NCBI GenBank assembly: GCA_052034005.1
Contig: JBPOJB010000013.1
Coordinates: 62,001-126,000 of the forward strand
Origin: JAAYDI01 sp052034005
GTDB lineage: Bacteria > Planctomycetota > Planctomycetia > Pirellulales > Pirellulaceae
Direction: 5' to 3'
Length of the DNA stretch: 64,000 bases
The notes under the pieces were generated by a model, which saw nothing but the letters and a program-made list of their open reading frames with translations, was not told the origin of the DNA and did no database searches. The position numbers and the translations under genes are program-made. How positions within the stretch are numbered: the stretch's first letter is position 1; each line of letters starts with the position of its first letter. Positions 27,024 through 35,183 of the stretch are shown piece after piece.

Positions 27024-28265
27024 CTAACGGTCAATCTCCCCTAACACGATGTCCAACGAACCCAGGATGGCCGGGATGTCCGCCAGCAGGCAGCCGCGGC
27101 ACAACTCGGACATCACCGACAGATTGGAGAAGCAGCTGCTGCGGGCCCGCACCCGCCACGGAATGGCCGACCCGTCGCTCACCACGTAGAACCCCATCTG
27201 CCCCTTCGGCGCCTCCGTTTCCAGATAGGCTTCGCCCGGCGGGAGCTTGTGGTTGAGCTTGATGGGCGTGCCGCAGCCGCCGCGGGCCGCCGCGTACTTG
27301 CCCAGCGCCTCGCGGGCAAGGTCCATCGACTGGACCACCTCCAGCATCCGCACGTAGAACCGGTGCCAGCTGTCCCCCAGCACCGCCTCGGTCGGCACCG
27401 CCGGATAGGCGTGATCGCGCGGATAGTGGCCGTCCTTCTGCACGATCACCTCGAACGTGTAGTCCTCGTACAGCGCCGTATAGCGCGATTCGCCGTGCCG
27501 ACGCAGGTCCTGGTCAACGCCGCTGCCGCGCAGCACCGGCCCGGTACAGCCGTAGCTGATCGCCAGCGGGCCGGGGAGGACGCCCACCCCGGCCGTCCGC
27601 TTGATGAAGATCGCGTTGCTCGTCAGGAGCGTGTGATAGTGGTCGATCACCGGCGCCAGCTCCGTGAGGAACTGATCGCACTTCTGCAGCCAACCGCGGG
27701 GCAGATCCCCGGTCGCGCCTCCCGGTACGATGTAGCTGTAGGTCAACCGCGCGCCGCAGGCCTCTTCGAACAGGTCCAGGATCTTCTCCCGCTCGCGGAA
27801 CCCGTACAGAAACGGCGTGAACGACCCCAGGTCCAGGCTGTACGTCCCCATGGCGACCAGGTGGCTGGCGATCCGGTTGAGCTCGGCGACCAGCACGCGC
27901 AAGTGCCGCCCCTTCTCCGGGACTTCCAGGCCCAGCAGTTTCTCGACGGTGAGCGACCAGCCGAGATTCATGTTCATGGCGGCCAGGTAGTCCATCCGGT
28001 CCGTGTAGGGGATCCACTGGCGCGGCGCAAGATGCTCGCCGATCTTCTCGGCACAGCGGTGCAGGTAGCCGATGTGCGGCTCCGCGTAGGAGACCACCTC
28101 GCCGTCGGTGCGCAGGACCAGACGCAACACGCCATGGGTGCTCGGATGCTGCGGCCCCATGTTGACGAGCATTTCGTCCGTCTGCACGTCGAATTCGACG
28201 TCCCGTGGCTCATTCCGGCTGGACATGCGCGACAGACCCTCACCCATCTGCGACAGTTGCACCAT
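27024..28265 (-). CDS. nuoD: NADH-quinone oxidoreductase subunit D
   Basis: NuoD (49-kDa subunit) lines the quinone-reduction site with NuoB. The 413-aa product shows NMGPQHPSTHGVLRLVL near the N-terminus, including the conserved histidines, YLHRCAEKIGEHL, YTDRMDYLAAMNMNLGWSL and the C-terminal DIPAILGSLDIVLGEIDR. The start at 28265, one base after the nuoC stop, is chosen over the open upstream extension because it does not overlap nuoC; ATGs at 28247 and 28226 are alternatives. NuoB, its direct structural partner, is not encoded anywhere in this operon. Confidence 0.94.
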   Translation of the reverse strand: MVQLSQMGEGLSRMSSRNEPRDVEFDVQTDEMLVNMGPQHPSTHGVLRLVLRTDGEVVSYAEPHIGYLHRCAEKIGEHLAPRQWIPYTDRMDYLAAMNMNLGWSLTVEKLLGLEVPEKGRHLRVLVAELNRIASHLVAMGTYSLDLGSFTPFLYGFREREKILDLFEEACGARLTYSYIVPGGATGDLPRGWLQKCDQFLTELAPVIDHYHTLLTSNAIFIKRTAGVGVLPGPLAISYGCTGPVLRGSGVDQDLRRHGESRYTALYEDYTFEVIVQKDGHYPRDHAYPAVPTEAVLGDSWHRFYVRMLEVVQSMDLAREALGKYAAARGGCGTPIKLNHKLPPGEAYLETEAPKGQMGFYVVSDGSAIPWRVRARSSCFSNLSVMSELCRGCLLADIPAILGSLDIVLGEIDR

Positions 28266-28266
28266 G

Positions 28267-28800
28267 CTAGTGGTCTCGGATCCCATGGTAGTACTCGGGC
28301 GGCACATAGTCCTTACGCAACGGATGACCAATCCAGTCTTCCGGACAGAGAATCCGTCGCAGATCCGGATGCCCGGTGAAACGCACTCCCAGCAGGTCGT
28401 AGACCTCCCGCTCGTGCCAGTTCGCGCCGTGCCACACGCCGCACACGCTGGGTACTTCCGGCAACGCGCCCTCGACTCCGTCCTGATGACGGCTGAGCGT
28501 CACTTTGAGCACCAGCCAGCGCCGCGTGACGGTGCTCGACAGGTGATACACGAGCGACAGATGCGGCTGCCAATCGACCTTGGCGGCCTGCTTGGGGTCG
28601 GTGTGCAGGTAGTCCACCCCGGTGATGCAGTTCAACATGTCGTACTGCAGCGCCGGCGCGTCGCGCAGGTAACGGCAGATCTCCACCAGGCCCTCGGGCG
28701 CCACCTCCAACCACGGGTCGATCGCTGCGAGCTCCACCCGCAGCACGTGCGCGCCGAACTGCTGCCGGAGGTGGTCGAACAGCGCCTGGTCCGCAACCAT
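28267..28800 (-). CDS. nuoC: NADH-quinone oxidoreductase subunit C
   Basis: NuoC (30-kDa subunit) is a peripheral scaffold protein of the complex I Q-module. The 177-aa product has the family features YDMLNCITGVDYLHTDPKQ, LSLVYHLSSTVTRRWLVLK, and the signature NWHEREVYDLLGVRFTGHP followed by DLRRILCPEDWIGHPLRKDY. It is a separate gene, not fused to nuoD as in Escherichia coli. It lies 15 bases after nuoA, which leaves no room for the nuoB that usually stands between the two. Confidence 0.95.
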   Translation of the reverse strand: MVADQALFDHLRQQFGAHVLRVELAAIDPWLEVAPEGLVEICRYLRDAPALQYDMLNCITGVDYLHTDPKQAAKVDWQPHLSLVYHLSSTVTRRWLVLKVTLSRHQDGVEGALPEVPSVCGVWHGANWHEREVYDLLGVRFTGHPDLRRILCPEDWIGHPLRKDYVPPEYYHGIRDH

Positions 28801-28815
28801 GTGGGGGCCTCCCTC

Positions 28816-29496
28816 CTAGGCGGACAGCGCCTGCTCAAGATCCAGCGCCCGGGGCGGGACGCCCGGCCGGCCGCCACCCGCCTCGCGACCCGCGTAGGCG
28901 CGTACCCAGTCCAGATCGCCGCGATGCCACACATACGCGAACCCGATCAACAGGACCGTGAAGAACGCCCCCATATCGACGATGGTGATCAGCGCCAACT
29001 GGCGCGCACCGCGTCGAACGACCGCCGCCGCACGCTCCACCTCCGGCACCGAGACACCGACCTGCCCCCGCAGGCTGGCCGGCACCTGGCGCGGCACCGC
29101 CGGCGCCCGCACGCCTAATTCGCGGTAGAGCGCCTCGGCCTGCGGATTCCACACGACCTGTCCCGCCTCGCTAACCACCGGTGCAAGCGTGCCATCCGAC
29201 ACGGCCAAGTGATGTGCCTTGCCGAAGACCGTGGCCCACGGGAAGAAGAACGCCACCTCCACATCGAAGATGATGAACAGCAAGGCCACGACGTAGAACC
29301 GCAAGTCGAACTGCACGAAGCTCGTGCCCACCGCCGGCTCGCCGCACTCGTACGTGTCCAGCTTCCTCGGCCGCGGGTCCTGTGGCCGCACGAACCGGCC
29401 GGCCACCAGCGCGGCCAGGACGAACACGACCCCGACGGTCGCGAATAGCGCGAGATAACCCACGATTCCCAATGAAGAGCTGACCGCATCCGGCAT
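28816..29496 (-). CDS. nuoA: NADH-quinone oxidoreductase subunit A, with soluble insertion
   Basis: NuoA is a three-helix membrane subunit at the interface with the peripheral arm. The conserved core RKLDTYECGEPAVGTSFVQ, then FYVVALLFIIFDVEVAFFFPW, is intact. The protein is 226 aa against a typical 115-150. The excess is a hydrophilic stretch of about 70 residues (near 95-165) between helices two and three, with a charged helical segment (VPEVERAAAVVRRGARQ) before the last helix. The ATG at 29496 is preferred to the open extension to 29568, which would put a charged, Trp-rich segment ahead of the first helix. Confidence 0.92.
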   Translation of the reverse strand: MPDAVSSSLGIVGYLALFATVGVVFVLAALVAGRFVRPQDPRPRKLDTYECGEPAVGTSFVQFDLRFYVVALLFIIFDVEVAFFFPWATVFGKAHHLAVSDGTLAPVVSEAGQVVWNPQAEALYRELGVRAPAVPRQVPASLRGQVGVSVPEVERAAAVVRRGARQLALITIVDMGAFFTVLLIGFAYVWHRGDLDWVRAYAGREAGGGRPGVPPRALDLEQALSA

Positions 29497-29598
29497 GTCG
29501 GACCCGCTGCAGGCAAAGACCCAGCGATAGATGAACCGCCATTTTAGGGCGGCAGATGGGCTTTGCAAGCGGTCGTCAGGAGGCGACCACGCGCGCGA

Positions 29599-30057
29599 TC
29601 AATTGCCGGTCGGATTCGCGCCCCCGGCGACCGCCGCGACGCGCAACGGCTGCCGGGCCGCATAGCCGCCCTCGAGCGAATGCCAGAAACCGATCTCCGG
29701 CTCTCCGTACTTCCAGCACAAGTAGACCAGTTCCCCGTCGAGCAATGCGGGGAAGTCCACAATCCCATCCACCGCGTGCTTGGGCTCGACGCCCAACTGG
29801 CGGAGCTCCTGGACATACTCGTGCAGACGCTGCCGGTCCTTCGACAACTCCTCGTCGATCTGGGCCAGCTCCTCATCGTAAGGGTCGCCCAGCGTGATGC
29901 TTCGTCCCGCCTTCAAATGCTCGACACGCTGGTGCCGCTCCACCACCTCCCGCGCCAGGCGGACCAGATCCCGCGTAATGGCCCGCACCAGCGGGAGCAT
30001 CGCGTTGGCTTCCGCCAGCGTGAATACCCGACTCGGGTTGTATGCTCGCACCATCAT
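29599..30057 (-). CDS. DUF2203 family protein
   Basis: A 152-aa protein of the uncharacterised DUF2203 family. The signature parts are visible: FTLAEANAMLPLVRAITRDL, a central coiled coil (YDEELAQIDEELSKDRQRL), and the C-terminal GIVDFPALLDGELVYLCWK followed by GEPEIGFWHSLEGGYAARQPL. No enzymatic motif is recognisable. Its ATG overlaps the nuoI stop (ATGATG), so it should be translated with nuoI, and nuoA follows 102 bases later. Its place inside the complex I operon suggests a link to assembly or regulation of the complex, but nothing in the sequence proves it. Confidence 0.8.
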   Translation of the reverse strand: MMVRAYNPSRVFTLAEANAMLPLVRAITRDLVRLAREVVERHQRVEHLKAGRSITLGDPYDEELAQIDEELSKDRQRLHEYVQELRQLGVEPKHAVDGIVDFPALLDGELVYLCWKYGEPEIGFWHSLEGGYAARQPLRVAAVAGGANPTGN

Positions 30058-30581
30058 TGATTGGGCCCACCATGCACCGGTTCCACAATCACCTTCGCCT
30101 CCGCCACCGCCGTCGGATTGAGCGTTGCACGACCCCACGCCACGTCCAAAGGCAGACGGGCAAAATCCACGATGCATCCGTCCCGGCTGTAACAGCTCAG
30201 GTCATGGTTCGAGCCCATGAAGATACAGTCCACCGGACACGGCTCGACACACAGCGCGCAGAACATGCATTTGGAATAGTCGATCGCGTATCCCGTGATG
30301 CGGAACCCCTTGCCCTGGACTACCCGCTGCTTGCCAATGTAGATGCAGTCGACCGGACACGCCTTGGCGCACAGATCGCAGCCGATACAGGTCGTCAAGT
30401 CGAACCGGTGGAAGCCCCGATAGCGCGCCGCCACGCACAGCGGCTTCTCGGGGTACTCGAATCGGTGCGTGAACGTCCCCCGCTGTGGCCGGTACGTGAT
30501 CAGCCAGTACCGCAACGTGACCCAGAAGCCGCGGGCAAGTGTGGAGACCGCCAGCCAAATGTTCCGCAACCAAACCTGCAT
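30054..30581 (-). CDS. nuoI: NADH-quinone oxidoreductase subunit I
   Basis: NuoI carries the two [4Fe-4S] clusters (N6a, N6b) that pass electrons towards NuoB. The 175-aa product has CIGCDLCAKACP (C65, C68, C71, C75) and CMFCALCVEPCP (C105, C108, C111, C115), with an N-terminal amphipathic helix (NIWLAVSTLARGFWVTL). The ATG at 30581 follows GGAGAAGGTGGG; an in-frame GTG at 30614 is a possible earlier start. It is the first gene of the - strand operon, not between nuoH and nuoJ where it usually sits. A promoter lies about 110 bases upstream. Confidence 0.94.
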   Translation of the reverse strand: MQVWLRNIWLAVSTLARGFWVTLRYWLITYRPQRGTFTHRFEYPEKPLCVAARYRGFHRFDLTTCIGCDLCAKACPVDCIYIGKQRVVQGKGFRITGYAIDYSKCMFCALCVEPCPVDCIFMGSNHDLSCYSRDGCIVDFARLPLDVAWGRATLNPTAVAEAKVIVEPVHGGPNQ

Positions 30582-30690
30582 CGCGCCACCCACCTTCTCC
30601 GCTTCCGTCGGCACGGACCTCTTAACCGAGGCATGGACGTGGTGCCGTCACACGTAGAAGTTGCTCGAGAGTCCGGACGATGTTCACTGA

Positions 30691-30718
30691 ATTATAGACA
30701 TGGGCGGCGCGTCCGCAA
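30691..30718 (-). promoter_or_regulatory. Housekeeping promoter for the nuoI-tatD operon
   Basis: On the - strand, TATAAT (30691-30696) is a perfect -10 element, with TTGCGG 16 bases upstream (30713-30718) as a partial -35. Transcription would begin near 30684, leaving a leader of about 100 bases before nuoI. Confidence 0.65.
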
Positions 30719-31102
30719 CCGCGGGGCGGCACGCGTCGTCCGGGCGTCCCGCGGGACTCAACTGGCGTGCCACAACGAGGAAAATTCACGTCGCCGACAC
30801 TGTCCCCCCACTTTCGAGTCACCTCGGGCGCGCGGATTCAGCAAGATATCGGGGCCGGCAGGTAGCTCGTGCCGGCCGGGACCCGGTTGGGCGGTTGGCG
30901 GGCAACCCGGCGCCTGGAGCCGCGCCGGGCGCGGGGACGACTCCCCTAACACGTTATATGGCAATGACTTTCGTGCTGTTGCGACGGACCTTCCCGGCGG
31001 ATGGCAAGTTGCGCGATGGCGAAAGAACGGCCGTCCGTATCGGTCGTGTCAGAAAAGAGGACGGAATTCCTGCGAAAATGGGTCGCACTTAGTGCGTGTT
31101 GC
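30719..31102. other. Non-coding gap between divergent nuoI and csrA transcripts
   Basis: A stretch of nearly 400 bases with no credible gene; the open frames in it are unconserved and arginine/proline-rich. It includes AT-poor GC blocks and an AT-richer patch near 30950. I see no further element that I can support. Confidence 0.5.
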
Positions 31103-31130
31103 TTGACTCGGGCTAAGGAGCACGTAGAGT
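31103..31130 (+). promoter_or_regulatory. Candidate promoter for the second csrA
   Basis: TTGACT (31103-31108), a 5 of 6 match to TTGACA, and TAGAGT (31125-31130), a 4 of 6 match to TATAAT, are spaced by 16 bases. They would give a leader of about 140 bases before csrA. Confidence 0.5.
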
Positions 31131-31276
31131 GAAGGGAAGGAACTCAGTGCGCCTAAGCGGTTGTGAGACTATGGTTTTGAACTGCTCCGGCAAGGACATG
31201 ACGGACGCACTCGAGAGGAACCCCAGGGCGTCCAGGCATCGTAGAACGATCGCCGTGCAAACAAAGGAATGGTGCG
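31131..31276 (+). promoter_or_regulatory. GGA-rich leader of the second csrA
   Basis: The leader has six GGA triplets, at 31135, 31139, 31194, 31203, 31217 and 31266. The last lies in the AAAGGA ribosome site nine bases before the ATG. CsrA binds GGA motifs, so feedback on its own translation or control by the paralogue is plausible. GGA is common in GC-rich DNA, so count alone is weak evidence. Confidence 0.4.
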
Positions 31277-31492
31277 ATGTTAGTGCTTTCGCGCAAGAAG
31301 AACGAGAGTATTGTCATCAACGATGACATTACGATCGTGGTCGTCGAGATCCGCGGGGATAAGGTGCGGCTGGGAGTTGAAGCTCCGAAGGAAGTCCCTG
31401 TGCATCGACGTGAGGTGTATGAGGCAATCAAGCGGAACGAGCTGGCGCGGGACAAAGATGCCGCCAGTGAGGCGGGCGCATCGGAATCGTAA
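31277..31492 (+). CDS. csrA: Carbon storage regulator CsrA (second copy)
   Basis: A 71-aa CsrA paralogue, the same length as the flagellar copy at 10200. RNA-contact residues L4, R6 and R44 are kept (MLVLSRKKNESIVINDD; PVHRREVYEAIKRNE). The copies diverge mainly in the N-terminal strands and in the C-terminal tail (here DAASEAGASES). It stands alone upstream of tRNA-Glu with its own candidate promoter and an AAAGGA ribosome site. No fliW is adjacent, so it may escape FliW control and serve metabolism rather than motility; that is inference. Confidence 0.94.
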   Translation: MLVLSRKKNESIVINDDITIVVVEIRGDKVRLGVEAPKEVPVHRREVYEAIKRNELARDKDAASEAGASES

Positions 31493-31608
31493 TCGGGCCT
31501 GCCGCGAAGGAATTGTCAGTTCGCCTCTTTCCGAACCACGCTGCTCGCCCCGTCCGAATCTGTAGCCCCACATCGCCTGCCACGTGCCTCTGTGGCCAAT
31601 GAGTCCCC

Positions 31609-31638
31609 TTGACGAATCGCGGGGGCTGCTTGTATACC
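31609..31638 (+). promoter_or_regulatory. Promoter for tRNA-Glu
   Basis: TTGACG (31609-31614, 5 of 6) and TATACC (31633-31638, 4 of 6) are separated by 18 bases. The start would be near 31645, about 28 bases before the mature tRNA. Confidence 0.6.
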
Positions 31639-31672
31639 CGTGCAGTATGCGGCGTCACCGCGCGCCTCGGGC

Positions 31673-31745
31673 GGCCCCATCGTCTAGCGGTCTAGGACAC
31701 CGGCCTTTCACGCCGGCAACACGGGTTCGAGTCCCGTTGGGGTCA
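31673..31745 (+). tRNA. tRNA-Glu (anticodon UUC)
   Basis: A 73-base cloverleaf. The acceptor arm GGCCCCA pairs with TGGGGTC with one G-U pair, the anticodon stem CCGGC/GCCGG encloses the loop CTTTCAC with anticodon TTC, and the T arm ACGGGTTCGAGTCCCGT is canonical. The discriminator base is A. CCA is not encoded. It stands alone between the second csrA and the PH-domain gene, on the strand opposite to the 16S gene. Confidence 0.95.
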
Positions 31746-31756
31746 CTTTCCACCGA

Positions 31757-32269
31757 TCATGCACCACGTGCCTGATGCTGCTGGCGCGCCTGCTGAACGC
31801 CCAGCCATGCGCCGCGCGCCTTCCCGCAGATCTGCTGCAGCGACTCCGGTTGCGCCACGCCCGGCAGCCGGAATACCTCTTTACCCGCATGGCGAAACAC
31901 GACATCGCCCGCCTGGTACCAGGCCTGCCCCGGCCGCACGTCGATGCGGACCTGGTCAAACGCGTCGAGTGCGATCGAGCGCGCTTCGGTCCCCCGCACG
32001 CCACGCTGCACGACCACACGCCGGTTGGTCACCACGTAGCGGACCGCCACCCAGGGCGCGATCCGACAGGCATAGAGGACGACGGCCCAGGGGATCGACA
32101 ACAGGGCCAACAGGTTTCCCAGGCGGAAAATGTAGATGTCGGGCCAGCGGATGGCCAGCAGCCGACCCAGCACCTGCCCGGACGCATAGGCGCCAATCGA
32201 AGGCCACACCGTCATGATCGTCGTTTCCGCGACCTCCGCGGGTGCCACACCGGCAATCGGGTGTTTCAT
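31757..32269 (-). CDS. PH-domain (bacterial YdbS/YdbT-like) membrane protein
   Basis: A 170-aa protein with a hydrophobic region near residues 50-70 (RLGNLLALLSIPWAVVLYA). A bacterial PH (bPH) domain follows: YVVTNRRVVVQRGVRGTEA, then ALDAFDQVRIDVRPGQAWYQA and GDVVFRHAGKEVFRLPGV. Such domains occur in small inner-membrane proteins of unclear function. The C-terminal tail is Gln/Ala-rich. The ATG at 32269 is the likely start; an upstream in-frame ATG exists at 32329 but lies next to the 16S terminator. The gene lies downstream of the 16S unit but is separated from it by that terminator. Confidence 0.7.
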   Translation of the reverse strand: MKHPIAGVAPAEVAETTIMTVWPSIGAYASGQVLGRLLAIRWPDIYIFRLGNLLALLSIPWAVVLYACRIAPWVAVRYVVTNRRVVVQRGVRGTEARSIALDAFDQVRIDVRPGQAWYQAGDVVFRHAGKEVFRLPGVAQPESLQQICGKARGAWLGVQQARQQHQARGA

Positions 32270-32331
32270 CGGGACGTCCCTTCGCGCGACCGGGCGGACG
32301 GACAAAACGGTGAGCCTATCACAAAACACAC

Positions 32332-32371
32332 AAAAAAAAAGCCCGTCCAGGCCGGCTCACCGGGACGGGCT
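32332..32371 (-). terminator. Rho-independent terminator of the 16S rRNA transcript
   Basis: On the - strand AGCCCGTCC pairs with GGACGGGCT (9 bp perfect; 32363-32371 with 32340-32348), followed directly by nine T residues. It ends transcription about 160 bases after the mature 16S 3' end, so no 23S or 5S gene is on this transcript. Read on the + strand the hairpin has no T-run. Confidence 0.88.
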
Positions 32372-32432
32372 CGTTCTCGTTCAATCTGGCAGCTGCCACC
32401 TACCCGCGAGGGCACATGGCGCGCTTTTCTGG

Positions 32433-32448
32433 AAGCAAGAGTATGATG
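32433..32448 (-). other. 16S trailer half of the rRNA processing stem
   Basis: This 16-base segment is complementary to the 16S leader at 34150-34164 with a single bulged base (9 + 6 pairs). The two halves flank the 16S gene and would form the long-range stem normally cut by RNase III. Confidence 0.7.
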
Positions 32449-32489
32449 TCCACCAGGAACCTCAAGATGTCGCCATCCGGAGGTTGCTA

Positions 32490-34026
<1,537 letters not shown>

Positions 34027-34149
34027 TATGCATGGATCGCACGTGCCGCATACTCGCGGCCCGCGCGTCACCGAGCAATGACCAACTGATGGCTTGACAC
34101 CATCGGACGCCCCGCTGGTCAAGCGGAACGTCTAGCCGTTAGAAAAGAG

Positions 34150-34164
34150 CATCATCTCTTGCTT
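34150..34164 (-). other. 16S leader half of the rRNA processing stem
   Basis: Fifteen bases in the 16S leader, complementary to 32433-32448 in the trailer with one bulge. It lies about 125 bases upstream of the mature 5' end. Confidence 0.7.
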
Positions 34165-34207
34165 GGCTAACTCGCGTATAAACGAGGTTTCTCAGAAAAG
34201 CTCTGCC

Positions 34208-34223
34208 AAATTGTCAAAGAACA
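34208..34223 (-). promoter_or_regulatory. boxA antitermination element of the 16S leader
   Basis: On the - strand the sequence reads TGTTCTTTGACAATTT, differing at only two bases from the Escherichia coli rrn boxA TGCTCTTTAACAATTT. It lies between the promoter and the 16S gene, where boxA recruits NusB and the other antitermination factors. Confidence 0.82.
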
Positions 34224-34263
34224 ACACCACACCACGCATGGCAGTGCAGTGCGAAGACGCTCA

Positions 34264-34314
34264 ATCATAGGGAAACTCGCCGAAGTGTCAACTGCCCACG
34301 CCATTATTTTTTTT
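34264..34314 (-). promoter_or_regulatory. 16S rRNA promoter with AT-rich upstream element
   Basis: On the - strand TTGACA (34286-34291, perfect) and TATGAT (34264-34269, 5 of 6) are spaced by 16 bases. An A/T tract at 34303-34314 lies where an UP element would contact RNA polymerase alpha subunits. The start would be near 34257, giving a leader of about 230 bases with boxA and the processing stem. Confidence 0.85.
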
Positions 34315-34540
34315 CGCACTCCCAGGAGCCCAACGCTTCGCGGCGCAAGACGCGACGCCGACAGCGCCGGCCAACGCCCCGCCACGGCGATACCGGGATG
34401 CGTGCGTTAAATGATGGATTGCCCCCCATCCGGGCGCGACGGTATGGTGGTGAGGCTGGAGCCGCCCGGGATCGATGTGGCGTCCGCCCGGGGACCTTCC
34501 GACCCAACACCGTGATCCGTCTCTCCTGAAAGGACCTCCC

Positions 34541-34975
34541 ATGGCCTGCCGTGGTGTGCGTGGAGCAACGACCGTCGAAGAGAACTCGCGCGAGTCCATA
34601 TTGCGAAATGCCCGGCAACTCCTGGCGCTTATGATCCGCCTGAACAGCATCCAGTCCGAGGATGTGGCCAGCGCCGTCTTCAGCCTGACCCCCGATCTGG
34701 ACGCCGAATTCCCAGCCCTCGCCGCCCGGCAACTCGGCTGGCTGGATGTCCCCCTCCTGTGCACGAACGAAATACCCGTTCCCGATAGCCTCCCCCGCTG
34801 CGTCCGTATCCTCATCCACTGGAACACCCACAAACCCCAAGACGCCGTCTCGCACGTCTACATCAAAGAAGCCCGACAGCTGCGACCCGACCTCTCCCAA
34901 CTCCCACCTGTCGATTTCGATGAGCTGGAAGCCTGGATTGCCGACTATATGGCAAGCCATGATGCCGATCACTAA
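34541..34975 (+). CDS. aroH: Chorismate mutase, AroH class
   Basis: Monofunctional chorismate mutase converting chorismate to prephenate for Phe and Tyr synthesis, cytoplasmic trimer. The 144-aa product aligns with Bacillus AroH: CRGVRGATTVEENSRESIL (R7), PDLDAEFPALAARQLGW, and VPLLCTNEIPVPDSLPRCV with active-site E77 and R89. The length is about 20 residues beyond the 127-aa Bacillus enzyme, from an extended C-terminus with a final helix. AAAGGA lies at 34529-34534. It is divergent from the 16S promoter and stands alone as an aromatic amino acid gene. Confidence 0.92.
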   Translation: MACRGVRGATTVEENSRESILRNARQLLALMIRLNSIQSEDVASAVFSLTPDLDAEFPALAARQLGWLDVPLLCTNEIPVPDSLPRCVRILIHWNTHKPQDAVSHVYIKEARQLRPDLSQLPPVDFDELEAWIADYMASHDADH

Positions 34976-35183
34976 ACAGGCTCTCGCCCCCCCCCCAGGC
35001 CTCGCTCCGTGCAAAACATTTGACACCCGTTACGCGAGACACCAAGATGGGGGTGGTTTGGCAAAACGTCAGTCAATCGGTGGCCTATGCCCCGGTTTGC
35101 GCTGTGTAGGATCACCGGAAATGGGGGACAGAGTGAGGCAGTCGCTACCGACTAGATCCCCCCAATGAAACGTGATTGCGCCA

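Noticed and set aside
30700..31092. 130-aa + strand open frame between nuoI and the second csrA
   Set aside because: No ribosome site, no conserved features, composition of random GC-rich DNA, and it overlaps the nuoI promoter.
35020..35048. Promoter for the anti-sigma-like gene (perfect TTGACA at 35020)
   Set aside because: The hexamer at 17 bases, CAAGAT, matches the -10 consensus poorly and no better partner is present.
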